A DNA stretch of 64,000 nt from Candidatus Sulfotelmatobacter sp. Lineage in GTDB: Bacteria > Acidobacteriota > Terriglobia > Terriglobales > Acidobacteriaceae. Below are positions 26,801 to 34,920 of the stretch, one piece after another (position 1 is the first letter of the stretch; every line of letters starts with the position of its first letter). The notes beneath the pieces are model-generated. The model made no database searches, was not told the DNA's origin, and saw nothing but the letters and a program-made list of their open reading frames with translations. The translations under genes were made by a program, and so were the position numbers. Where the stretch lies: assembly GCA_030040965.1 (NCBI GenBank), contig JASHOT010000210.1:42313-106312 (forward strand), given 5' to 3'.

Positions 26801-27964
26801 GTGCTTATGGCAGATGTTGCAGCAACCACAAACGTCGATTCACCCGAGGCCCGCCGCTATAATCGCGTGCGCCGCTGGCTCGGCATCGGCGATTTAGTTA
26901 TCGGATTCGTATTCCTTCTCGTCCTTCTGTTGACAGGATGGTCGGGCTGGCTCCGCGATGTCGCTTATCGATTCGGATTCAACAATTATTCGCTTTCCGT
27001 CTTCATTTATTTCTTGCTGTTGATGCTGATTGGTAAAGTGCTCGGCGTCGGTCTCGACTATTACGGTTTTCGCCTGGAACGCGGATATAAACTCTCCACG
27101 CAAAGATTTCGCTCCTGGGCGTGGGACGAGTGCAAAGGATTTCTGCTCGGCATCGTGATGGGCGGCGTTGTGGTCGAGTTGTTGTATTTCACCATCCGGC
27201 AATGGCCGCAAAATTGGTGGCTGCTGGCCTGGGCTCTGTTTATGGTCCTGTTTATTCTGCTCGCGCAGCTGGCGCCGGTGGTGTTGTTTCCCATTTTTTA
27301 TAAATTTGAACCGCTCGACAACGAAGAGTTGCGACGACGACTTGTGGTACTCAGCGAGCGTGCCGGCACGCATGTGCGCGGGGTCTACCGTTGGCGGCTT
27401 TCAGAAAAGAGCAAGAAAGCCAACGCCGCGTTGACCGGTCTGGGCGCCACCCGCCGGATCATTCTCGCCGACACCCTGCTCGATAATTATTCTGCCGACG
27501 AGATCGAAGCCGTCCTTGCTCACGAACTCGGTCACCACGTGCACCGTCACATTGTGAAGAGCATTCTCGTGCAGGCCGGCATCACGTTTGGCGGCTTCTT
27601 CGCAGCCAACTGGACGCTCCACTACGCCATCGACCACCATCTCTTCGATTTCGATTCGATCTCTGACTTCGCCAACCTGCCGCTGCTGGCGCTGGTTTCC
27701 ATCGTGCTCTCGTTCCTGCTCATGCCCGCGCTCAACGCCTACTCCCGCTATAACGAACGCCAGGCGGATCGCTATGCCTTCGAGTCGATTCCCAGCATCG
27801 ACCCGTTTATCTCATCCATGAACAAATTGGCCGAGCAGAATTTGGCCGAGCGCACTCCGTCAAAATTTGTGGAATGGTTTTTTCATTCGCATCCCTCGAT
27901 CTCCAGACGTCTGGCGGCCGCTGAATCGTGGAGTCGAGCGCAGGGCGCTAAGTCGCAGGCTTAA
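26801..27964 (+). CDS. M48 family membrane metalloprotease (CAAX-prenyl-protease-1 type)
   Basis: 387 residues from GTG 26801; ATG 26807 is an equally good start. Multi-pass inner-membrane protein: hydrophobic segments at about 30-50, 65-85, 105-130, 150-175, then two more around 265-320. The zinc motif is AHELGHHVHRHI (HExxH) and the third ligand Glu lies in YNERQADRYAFE. Ste24/HtpX-like enzymes clip membrane proteins; bacterial substrates of this subgroup are not known. It starts seven bases after the mutase stop, so it is probably cotranscribed with the GDP-mannose genes. Confidence 0.92.
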   Translation: MLMADVAATTNVDSPEARRYNRVRRWLGIGDLVIGFVFLLVLLLTGWSGWLRDVAYRFGFNNYSLSVFIYFLLLMLIGKVLGVGLDYYGFRLERGYKLSTQRFRSWAWDECKGFLLGIVMGGVVVELLYFTIRQWPQNWWLLAWALFMVLFILLAQLAPVVLFPIFYKFEPLDNEELRRRLVVLSERAGTHVRGVYRWRLSEKSKKANAALTGLGATRRIILADTLLDNYSADEIEAVLAHELGHHVHRHIVKSILVQAGITFGGFFAANWTLHYAIDHHLFDFDSISDFANLPLLALVSIVLSFLLMPALNAYSRYNERQADRYAFESIPSIDPFISSMNKLAEQNLAERTPSKFVEWFFHSHPSISRRLAAAESWSRAQGAKSQA

Positions 27965-27999
27965 CACAATCAATTCTGCCAAATCATTTGAGACTGCTA

Positions 28000-28719
28000 C
28001 TATCGCGTGCGCAGCAGTTCGATCACCCGCTGCAAATCTTCCTCAGTATCCACGCCGACACTGTCGTAGGGCGTTTCGCCGACATAGATGTCAATCCCAT
28101 TTGACAAAAAACGCAGCTGTTCCAGGCGTTCACTTTTTTCGAGCGATGATTCCGGCAGCTTCACAAATCGGTCCAGCGCGGTTTTGCGATACGCATAGAG
28201 CCCAAGATGCTTGAAATATCGTGGTCGCTGCCCGTTGCGATCATAGGGAATGGTCGCGCGCGAAAAATACAGCGCTCGTCCGTCCAGCCCCGTCACCACC
28301 TTCACCGCGCTCGGGTTGCCGATGTCAACCTCTGCTGCAGGTGTCATCACGGTTCCCACCTGCGCCGCAGGATTCTCCATCACTCCGAGCAACGTCGAGA
28401 TATGCTCAGGGCGCACGAGCGGTTCATCACCTTGCACGTTGATGTAAACGTCGGCCAGCTCGCGTTTGGAAATCTCGTGCACTCGCTCCGTGCCGCTGCG
28501 GTGCGCAGACGAGGTCATTTGTGCCTTCCAGCCACAGTTGCGGCAGACATTCAGTATCTCTTCGGAGTCAGTCGCAACGATCACATCGCTGAGAAGCGTC
28601 GACGAACGAACAGCTTCGTAGACCCGCCCGATCAGCGGCTTGCCTGCGATTTCGCGAAGCATCTTGCGTGGCAGGCGCGTAGAAGCCAGTCGCGCCGGGA
28701 TGACGGCAATGGCCTTCAT
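28000..28719 (-). CDS. kdsB: 3-deoxy-manno-octulosonate cytidylyltransferase (CMP-Kdo synthetase)
   Basis: 239 residues. Activates Kdo with CTP for attachment to lipid A. The N-terminus AVIPARLASTRLPRKML is the CTP-binding signature, followed by VIVATDSEEI, NVQGDEPLVRPEHI (metal Asp) and the C-terminal YDSVGVDTEEDLQRV. Its presence supports an outer membrane with lipopolysaccharide. Overlaps the VOC gene by four bases (ATGA), so the two are translationally coupled. Confidence 0.96.
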   Translation of the reverse strand: MKAIAVIPARLASTRLPRKMLREIAGKPLIGRVYEAVRSSTLLSDVIVATDSEEILNVCRNCGWKAQMTSSAHRSGTERVHEISKRELADVYINVQGDEPLVRPEHISTLLGVMENPAAQVGTVMTPAAEVDIGNPSAVKVVTGLDGRALYFSRATIPYDRNGQRPRYFKHLGLYAYRKTALDRFVKLPESSLEKSERLEQLRFLSNGIDIYVGETPYDSVGVDTEEDLQRVIELLRTR

Positions 28720-29171
28720 CGATTCTTTTTCTCTGGCCTGCGTTTCTTGGGCGACCGCGATTTGCTCGGCGATGTTTTCGATTTCAGCGCCGTCGGCTTA
28801 AGGTCGAATGCCGTCGCATGCCTGGGCTGGTACAAGCCGATCTCGCCGCCGCTGGGCAAAGGAATTTTCGTCTTCAGGCCCCAGCCCGCTACCACTACCT
28901 CAGTACATTCGACGTTCTTCTGTTTGAGTGAAGCGATTTGCGATTTGAGATCGTCGCACATCAGGTAGAGCTCAGCGCTTAGCGCACGGTGACCACCCTC
29001 CTGCGAGACCACGCCGTCGAGAGGATGAATCGCCGCTTCTGCAGGAGGCACTTGAAAAATCAGCCAGCCACCGCCAACGTCGATCGAACGAAGGCCGAGG
29101 ATATCGCGAAAAAAAACGCGGTCAGCCTCCGCGTCACTGCTGTAGAGGAGAAAATGTGTTCCGATAATCAC
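28716..29171 (-). CDS. VOC-family (glyoxalase/bleomycin-resistance fold) protein
   Basis: 151 residues if translation starts at GTG 29171, where the conserved fold begins (IIGTHFLLYSSDAEADRVFF). The frame is open to 29315, but that part looks non-coding. Visible VOC features: the first beta-alpha-beta unit, LGLRSIDVGGGWLIFQVP, and the C-terminal unit ELYLMCDDLKSQIASL to IPLPSGGEIGLYQPRH. Metal ligands (His7-like and Glu near the end) may be present. A 25-residue Lys/Arg/Ser tail follows. Role unknown; coupled to kdsB by a four-base overlap, which may only reflect shared expression. Confidence 0.75.
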   Translation of the reverse strand: MIIGTHFLLYSSDAEADRVFFRDILGLRSIDVGGGWLIFQVPPAEAAIHPLDGVVSQEGGHRALSAELYLMCDDLKSQIASLKQKNVECTEVVVAGWGLKTKIPLPSGGEIGLYQPRHATAFDLKPTALKSKTSPSKSRSPKKRRPEKKNR

Positions 29172-29318
29172 GTTCCAGAGTATATCCGGATTCGTTCCGC
29201 CAGCGCGTTGACCTATTTGGCGACTCACTTTTAGTATGGAATACGGGCGAAAGGCGCGGCTGCCGTCTGCACGCAGCGGATGCGCGCTTTTCCGCATTCT
29301 CTCTCGATTTAGCACCGT

Positions 29319-29395
29319 GGCGGTGTAGCTCAGGTGGTTAGAGCGACGGTCTCATAATCCGTAGGTCGTTGGTTCGAGTCCAACCGCCGCCACCA
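29319..29395 (+). tRNA. tRNA-Met (anticodon CAT)
   Basis: 77 nt with encoded CCA. Acceptor GGCGGTG pairs with CGCCGCC (one G-U), D-stem GCTC/GAGC, anticodon loop CTCATAA with CAT at positions 34-36, five-base variable loop, T-arm GTTGG-TTCGAGT-CCAAC. The anticodon stem has a U-U pair next to the loop. The loop matches elongator tRNA-Met; an Ile2 (lysidine) tRNA is possible but less likely. It lacks the C-A mismatch at the acceptor end expected of the initiator. Confidence 0.95.
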
Positions 29396-29501
29396 AAGAT
29401 TGGAACAAGTTCCCCGCCCCTCCCAAAACGCGATGTTTGCGTGTGGCCTCAACTGCATCTAAGCTTGCGGACGTTGTTTTGACGAGGAGGTGCACACCGG
29501 C

Positions 29502-29972
29502 TTGCTCAAACAGATTCAACTCAGAGTGAATGGCCAGGAGCATAGAGTATCGGTTGATCCGGAAACTCCTCTGCTATTTGTACTGAATGAAGAGCTCGGC
29601 CTGCGTGGGCCGAAGTTTGGGTGTGGAATGGCCCAATGCGGCTGCTGCACTGTGATTGTTCGCGGGCAGGCTGTGCGTTCTTGCGTGACGCCGGTGAGTG
29701 CGGTTGGCGAACGCGAAATAACAACGCTTGAGGGTATCGGCACGCCGGAGCATCCCCATCCCTTACAACAAGCGTTTATCGACGAAGTCGCTGCCCAGTG
29801 TGGGTACTGTCTGAGTGGCGTGATCCTCACCGCAAAAGCCACGCTTGACGCCAACCCGCGTGCCTCTGACCAGGAACTACGCGACGCCATGAGCGGCGTG
29901 ATGTGCCGCTGCTTCACCCATCTACGCATGATGCGAGCCATTCTCAGGTACGCCGAGGCTAACCGGCAATGA
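29502..29972 (+). CDS. iorA: Isoquinoline 1-oxidoreductase-like small subunit, 2x[2Fe-2S]
   Basis: 156 residues from TTG 29502, eleven bases after a GAGGAGG; GTG 29490 is in frame but overlaps that site. The N-terminal ferredoxin-like domain has FGCGMAQCGCCTV with a fourth Cys in RSC; the C-terminal domain has CGYCLSGV and, about 30 residues later, MCRCFTH. It passes electrons from the molybdenum site of the large subunit to an acceptor. No FAD subunit is present, as in the IorAB type, which delivers electrons to a cytochrome c or the membrane. Overlaps the large-subunit gene by four bases. Confidence 0.93.
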   Translation: MLKQIQLRVNGQEHRVSVDPETPLLFVLNEELGLRGPKFGCGMAQCGCCTVIVRGQAVRSCVTPVSAVGEREITTLEGIGTPEHPHPLQQAFIDEVAAQCGYCLSGVILTAKATLDANPRASDQELRDAMSGVMCRCFTHLRMMRAILRYAEANRQ

Positions 29973-32275
29973 TGCAGTCGCGGCGTGAATTCCTGAAGGC
30001 GACCGGAGCTCTCGTTGTAAGTTTCAACGCAGCTTCGCTGACGCCACTATGGGTGAACGCACAAGGGCCGTTTGGCACCCATCCTTCTCATATTGACCCC
30101 GACAAGCTCGATTCCTGGCTAGCCATATCCGCCGATGGCACCATCACCGCTTACACCGGGAAATGCGATTTCGGGCAAGGCATCTTCACCGCACAGACGC
30201 AACTCGTAGCGGAAGAGCTTTGCGTGCCGCTCAGTCGCGTGAAGCTAATTCAATGCGATACCGATCGCACGCCCGACGAGGGAACCACGTCGGGAAGCCA
30301 GTCGACACCGACCAACTTTAATGATGAGGGTCTTGCACTGGCGGCGGCCACTGCGCGCGCGGCCCTGCTCAGCATGGCCTCCGCGAAGCTTGGTGAACCG
30401 GTGGAACAACTGAGTGCTGTCGACGGACTTGTCACGGGCAGGTCGGGACGTTCGGTAAAGTACGAAGAATTGGTCGCCAAAAAGCGGTTCAACATTCAGC
30501 TGAATCCGAATGCAAAGCGCAAACCTGTAGCGCAATGGAAGGTGCTGGGCCAGCCTGTTCCTTCGCTGGACCGGACATCTCTGATGACGGGCCGTTTCGA
30601 GTTTGTACAATCGATTCGAGTACCAGGGATGCTCCACGGCCGCGTGGTTCGGCCGCCTGCCATGGGAGCCACGCTCGTCCGCGTAGACGAGAGTTCTGCG
30701 AGAGGCATTCCTGGACTGGTGAAAGTCGTGGCGCGCAAGAACTTCGTGGGAGTCGTCGCCGAGTCGCAACAACAGGCGATTACCGCGGCGCGCCGGCTGG
30801 CAGTTCAGTGGAATCCGGGCCCCGAGCTTCCTGCGCAAAGCAGCTTCTTCGACTATCTTCAGAAGCAGTCAGGCGAAGATTTTCTCAGCGTCGACTCCGG
30901 AGACGTCGGAGCAAAGCTGGCTGCCGGCGGTGATGTTTTGCGCGCACGTTACAGCTACCCTTACCAGATGCATGGCTCGATCGGCCCTTCCTGCGCAGTA
31001 GCCGATGTGAAAGAGAGCCACGCAACAGTATGGTCTGCGACGCAATCGGCCTATCCGACCAGGAGTGTGCTGTCGAAGATCCTTGGGCTTCCAATCGACA
31101 ATGTTCGCGTCATCTTCGTTCGCGGTTCGGGCTGCTATGGCCTCAATGGTGCTGATGCGGTTTCGTTTGACGCCGCCGTGATGTCGCAGGCTGTGGGCAG
31201 GCCGGTCCGGCTTCAATTCTCGCGCGAGGACGAGATGAAATGGGAGAACCTCGGAGCAGCTTGCGTCGTGGAGCATCGTGCCGCGCTGGGCTCCGATGGG
31301 ACGGTTGCAGCATGGGATCGCGAAAACTGGATTGCGTCACTCGGCTTTCGATCCGGTTACGATCGCCCGGGCAACGTAATCAGCGGAGTTCTCCTGGGCT
31401 ACGAACCTGAGCCGTTGAATCGCGAGCGAGCCAGCGCCCCCAGGGGGAAGCTGAACAACCACGGCAACGCCGTTCCCGCGTACTTCGCCGGATGCATTGG
31501 CGGTAACTGCCAGGGCGGAGGTACGATTCGCAGCGAACGCGCCCTGACTCACACTGTTCCATCGCCGTTCTTCACTGGCCCCTTGCGCTCACCGGCGCGA
31601 ATTCAGAACACATTCGCCAATGAGTGCTTTATGGACGAGCTCTGCGCAAAAGCGAAAGATGATCCGCTGGCCTTTCGGCTGAAGCACCTGCAAGATCCGA
31701 GGCTCGTCGGAGTTCTCCAAGCCGCCGCACGAGCGGCGAATTGGGAAACGCGGCCAGTCAAGAGAGTATCGAGCGGTCGGACCGGGATCGCAAGCGGACG
31801 CGGCCTCGCGTGCGTGAATTACGAAGGCGACAATGGCTACGCAGCCTTGATCGCGCAGGTGGATGTGAACCTGGATACCGGCGTCATCCGACCTTCACGC
31901 TACGTCGCAGCGGTAGATTGCGGGCCCGTTTCCAACCCCGATGGCTTGCGCAACCAGATCGAGGGAGGCATTCTGCAAGGCATGAGCCGATCGTTGGTAG
32001 AAGAAGTTACCTGGGACAACAAGAGCATCACATCCGTTGATTGGTCCACTTATAAAACTTTGTATCTCGACTACGAGATGCCGTCCATTGAGACGGTAGT
32101 CATCAACCCGAAGGACGGGTCGGCACTGGGGGCGGGCGAACTGACGATCACGGTCACGCCTGCCGCGATCGGCAATGCCGTTTTCGATGCCACAGGTGTG
32201 CGACTGCGGGCGGTACCATTCACGCGGGAACGCATGTCGGCCGCGCTCCAAGGGCGTGAAGAATCCGCACCATAA
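29969..32275 (+). CDS. iorB: Isoquinoline 1-oxidoreductase-like large subunit (molybdenum hydroxylase, Tat-exported)
   Basis: 768 residues. A twin-arginine signal opens the protein (QSRREFLKATGALVV), so the folded IorAB heterodimer is likely exported to the periplasm. Xanthine-dehydrogenase-family Mo-binding features: GKCDFGQGIFTAQTQLVAEE, the EGTTSGSQST loop, CGPVSNPDGLRNQIEGGILQG, and the catalytic Glu in GAGELTITVTPAAIGNAVFD. The family hydroxylates N-heterocycles or oxidises aldehydes. The substrate is not readable. The next two genes (PlsC and AGPS-like) follow with gaps of under 100 bases, which suggests a shared transcript. Confidence 0.9.
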   Translation: MMQSRREFLKATGALVVSFNAASLTPLWVNAQGPFGTHPSHIDPDKLDSWLAISADGTITAYTGKCDFGQGIFTAQTQLVAEELCVPLSRVKLIQCDTDRTPDEGTTSGSQSTPTNFNDEGLALAAATARAALLSMASAKLGEPVEQLSAVDGLVTGRSGRSVKYEELVAKKRFNIQLNPNAKRKPVAQWKVLGQPVPSLDRTSLMTGRFEFVQSIRVPGMLHGRVVRPPAMGATLVRVDESSARGIPGLVKVVARKNFVGVVAESQQQAITAARRLAVQWNPGPELPAQSSFFDYLQKQSGEDFLSVDSGDVGAKLAAGGDVLRARYSYPYQMHGSIGPSCAVADVKESHATVWSATQSAYPTRSVLSKILGLPIDNVRVIFVRGSGCYGLNGADAVSFDAAVMSQAVGRPVRLQFSREDEMKWENLGAACVVEHRAALGSDGTVAAWDRENWIASLGFRSGYDRPGNVISGVLLGYEPEPLNRERASAPRGKLNNHGNAVPAYFAGCIGGNCQGGGTIRSERALTHTVPSPFFTGPLRSPARIQNTFANECFMDELCAKAKDDPLAFRLKHLQDPRLVGVLQAAARAANWETRPVKRVSSGRTGIASGRGLACVNYEGDNGYAALIAQVDVNLDTGVIRPSRYVAAVDCGPVSNPDGLRNQIEGGILQGMSRSLVEEVTWDNKSITSVDWSTYKTLYLDYEMPSIETVVINPKDGSALGAGELTITVTPAAIGNAVFDATGVRLRAVPFTRERMSAALQGREESAP

Positions 32276-32365
32276 GGCGTGGCAATCCTCGATGTTTCTT
32301 TTCCTGACTCCGGTGCGCTGCATGGGACTGCCATAGTAAGCATCACGTTTGATATCTTGGCGGTA

Positions 32366-33106
32366 ATGAATAGCTGGCATAGCTCGCATGACGGATTCTG
32401 GGCGTCGGGGCTGGGCAGTTTTTGTTTCGAGCGCTTTTGTCGTGCGTTCTTCAAATGGTATTGTCCGCTGACCATAGAGCAAAGGCATCCTCTTCCGGAC
32501 GAACCATTCCTGCTATGCAGCAATCACACAAGTCACGCCGATAGTGCGGTCCTGATGACCGCTAGCGGCCGGAACTTTCGCAGCTTTGCTTTGATCGGGG
32601 CGAGTGATTATTTCTTTCGCTCACGCCGCCTGCGCTGGACCGTCTCGCCTCTGATGAATGTCATTCCAATCGACCGTGAACCGGGAGCCAAGGCGCTTTC
32701 TGCCTGCCTGGCAACTTGCCGGAAATTTATGCAGCAGACTGGCGGCAGCCTCATCCTTTATCCCGAGGGAACGCGATCACCCGACGGGGACATGCAGACT
32801 TTCAAAAGCGGGGCAGCCCTGTTTGCAATCGAACTTGACGTGCCGGTCGTTCCCGCATACATAGAAGGTACGCACCGGGTTCTGCCGAAGGGAAACCATG
32901 TGCCCAGGGCCGGTCCGGTGACGGTACGTTTCGGCGAACCGATCGGGTTGGCACGACCCCAGCCCGGAGAACTTCCGCGCGAACGGCGACGCCGCGCGGT
33001 CGAGCAATTGACAGAAAGTATTCGCATGCTCAGCTCACGCCGCGAGGAGCACGACTTAGCCGCTGACTCGCAGGAAAAGGAAACAGCTTCGCAGTTTCAC
33101 TCGTGA
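32366..33106 (+). CDS. 1-acyl-glycerol-3-phosphate acyltransferase (PlsC-like)
   Basis: 246 residues from ATG 32366; the frame is open to GTG 32279 right after iorB, so a longer form (275) is possible. The acyltransferase motifs are CSNHTSHAD (H-x4-D), the block after VIPIDREPG, and LYPEGTRSPDG (phosphate-binding motif), then PVVPAYIEG. The enzyme acylates a glycerol-phosphate or related hydroxyl using acyl-CoA or acyl-ACP. Because it is followed six bases later by an alkyl-DHAP-synthase-like gene, it may act as the DHAP or alkyl-glycerophosphate acyltransferase of an ether-lipid route (inference). Confidence 0.88.
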   Translation: MNSWHSSHDGFWASGLGSFCFERFCRAFFKWYCPLTIEQRHPLPDEPFLLCSNHTSHADSAVLMTASGRNFRSFALIGASDYFFRSRRLRWTVSPLMNVIPIDREPGAKALSACLATCRKFMQQTGGSLILYPEGTRSPDGDMQTFKSGAALFAIELDVPVVPAYIEGTHRVLPKGNHVPRAGPVTVRFGEPIGLARPQPGELPRERRRRAVEQLTESIRMLSSRREEHDLAADSQEKETASQFHS

Positions 33107-33112
33107 AGAACC

Positions 33113-34846
33113 ATGGCTTACAACCCAAGGCATATGAAATGGTGGGGCTGGGGATATGAAGACGTGGAATTTCGCGCCAGCCGCCATCCTGATTTTTGGC
33201 CGTTCGCCAGGTCAGTTCTCGACATTGAGAGCGATGAGTTCCCAAGACACGAGTGGAATTTGGAATCGATCGAACTTCCCGAAGGTCATGTCGATGAGCC
33301 GTTCGTGGCCAAGCTCCGCGCTTGTCTTGCGCCCGGCCAGATTACGAGTGACACGAAAGAGCGAGTCACCCACGCGTATGGCAAAGGATTCCGCGATCTG
33401 TTTCGCTTGCGCCACGGCATCGCTATCGGTGCGCCCGACCTGATTGTTTATCCCGAGAGCGAGCACGAGGTTAGCCTTACCGTTCGCGCCGCGGCTGAGC
33501 GCGACATCGTGCTGATTCCCTTCGGCGGCGGCTCGAACATCGCCGGTTGCCTCGAACGAATGGATTCGAGGCGTATGTGTGTTTCGCTGGATATGCGGCG
33601 TCTGCGTCGAGTCTTGTCGGTGGACAAGCGCTCGTTTACTGCACAGATCGAAGCCGGAGTCTTTGGCCCGGATCTCGAAGAACAATTGGCCGCACACGGA
33701 ATGACGCTGGGTCATTTTCCCGACTCGTTCCTGCATTCGACTCTTGGCGGTTGGATCGCAACACGCTCGGCAGGCATGCAAAGCGACAAGTACGGCAAGA
33801 TCGAAGATATGGTGATCGCCGTACGCATGGTGACTCCGGAGGGAGTGCTCGAGACGCGCGTGGTTCCCAAGTCCTCGAACGGCATCGACGTCAAACATCT
33901 CTGCATCGGCAGCGAAGGGACGCTTGGCATCATCACCGAGGCCAAAATGCGCGTCCACGCGATTCCGGAATCCCGGCAAGTGCGAGGCTACCTGTTTCCT
34001 GAATTCGAGGGCGGCATAGAAGCCATGCATGCGTGCATGAGCAACGAGTGCATGCCGGCCATGGTGCGCCTGAATGATCCCGACAAGACGGCGCTTTCAC
34101 TGGCGTTTCGGCCGCCGTCTTCAGGTTTCACCAAAATTGCCAGTAAGCTTTACAAGACTTATCTGCGGGCCAAAGGACTGGCCCAACCCAGAGCATGCCT
34201 GATGCTCACTGCTTTTGAAGGCCGTCAGGCTGGAGTCTCCAGACAGTTGCAGCGAGCCGAAGCGATTTATAAAAAACGTGGAGCGGTTGGCCTTCCAGCC
34301 GGAGCCGGGAAGTCATTTGAAGCAACCAAGTATGATTTTCCCCATATTCGCGACTTTTTGTTGGACCGCGACGTCACTACCGACGTGAGCGAGACCGCGA
34401 CCGTGTGGAGCAATATCGTTCCCTTGTATCGGGACACGATCGCGTTTCTGCGCGCCGAAATCAGCAACAGCGGAGTCCGTCCGTGGGCGGGATGCCACAT
34501 CAGCCACACTTACCAGTGCGGAGCCAGCTTGTACTTCACCTTCGGTTTCCGACAACAGCCGGGAAATGAGATGGAACAATATCTTCAAGTCAAGCGTGCC
34601 GTCCAGCAGTCGTTCATCGATCACGGCGCGACGCTTTCTCATCACCACGCCGTCGGGACCGAACATTTGCCGTGGTTGGCCGCGGATATTTCCCCGGTCG
34701 GAGTGCAGGCAGTCTCGGCCATCAAGCAGGGACTCGATCCGGGCAACATTATGAATCCTGGCAGGCTATTGCCATCTTCAAGTCCTTTTGAAGATTGGCG
34801 GGCGCTCAGTTCTCCGTCGCGGGATCGAGAAAGAGTTAAATCCTGA
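33113..34846 (+). CDS. Alkyldihydroxyacetonephosphate-synthase-like FAD enzyme
   Basis: 577 residues, the usual AGPS length. AGPS swaps the acyl group of acyl-DHAP for a fatty alcohol, forming the ether bond. Family hallmarks in order: MKWWGWGYEDVEF at the start, the FAD PP-loop IPFGGGSNIAG, STLGGWIATRSAGMQSDKYG followed by KIEDMV, GSEGTLGIITEA, SHTYQCGASLYFTFGF (active-site Tyr region), LSHHHAVGTEH (catalytic His cluster) and the C-terminal LDPGNIMNPGRLLPS. Closely related FAD oxidases act on glycolate or lactate, but the opening WWGWG motif and the HHH cluster favour AGPS. Placed directly after a PlsC gene. Confidence 0.88.
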   Translation: MAYNPRHMKWWGWGYEDVEFRASRHPDFWPFARSVLDIESDEFPRHEWNLESIELPEGHVDEPFVAKLRACLAPGQITSDTKERVTHAYGKGFRDLFRLRHGIAIGAPDLIVYPESEHEVSLTVRAAAERDIVLIPFGGGSNIAGCLERMDSRRMCVSLDMRRLRRVLSVDKRSFTAQIEAGVFGPDLEEQLAAHGMTLGHFPDSFLHSTLGGWIATRSAGMQSDKYGKIEDMVIAVRMVTPEGVLETRVVPKSSNGIDVKHLCIGSEGTLGIITEAKMRVHAIPESRQVRGYLFPEFEGGIEAMHACMSNECMPAMVRLNDPDKTALSLAFRPPSSGFTKIASKLYKTYLRAKGLAQPRACLMLTAFEGRQAGVSRQLQRAEAIYKKRGAVGLPAGAGKSFEATKYDFPHIRDFLLDRDVTTDVSETATVWSNIVPLYRDTIAFLRAEISNSGVRPWAGCHISHTYQCGASLYFTFGFRQQPGNEMEQYLQVKRAVQQSFIDHGATLSHHHAVGTEHLPWLAADISPVGVQAVSAIKQGLDPGNIMNPGRLLPSSSPFEDWRALSSPSRDRERVKS

Positions 34847-34920
34847 ATCGGCGCCGATCGAATCTTGCTGCCGATCGTAGGCGATAAAATCGCTGCTCAT
34901 GAATCCTGCTTTTGGCCGAA

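Noticed and set aside
29319..29395. Integration (att) site at the tRNA gene
   Set aside because: No integrase and no repeat of the tRNA 3' end were found downstream in the window.
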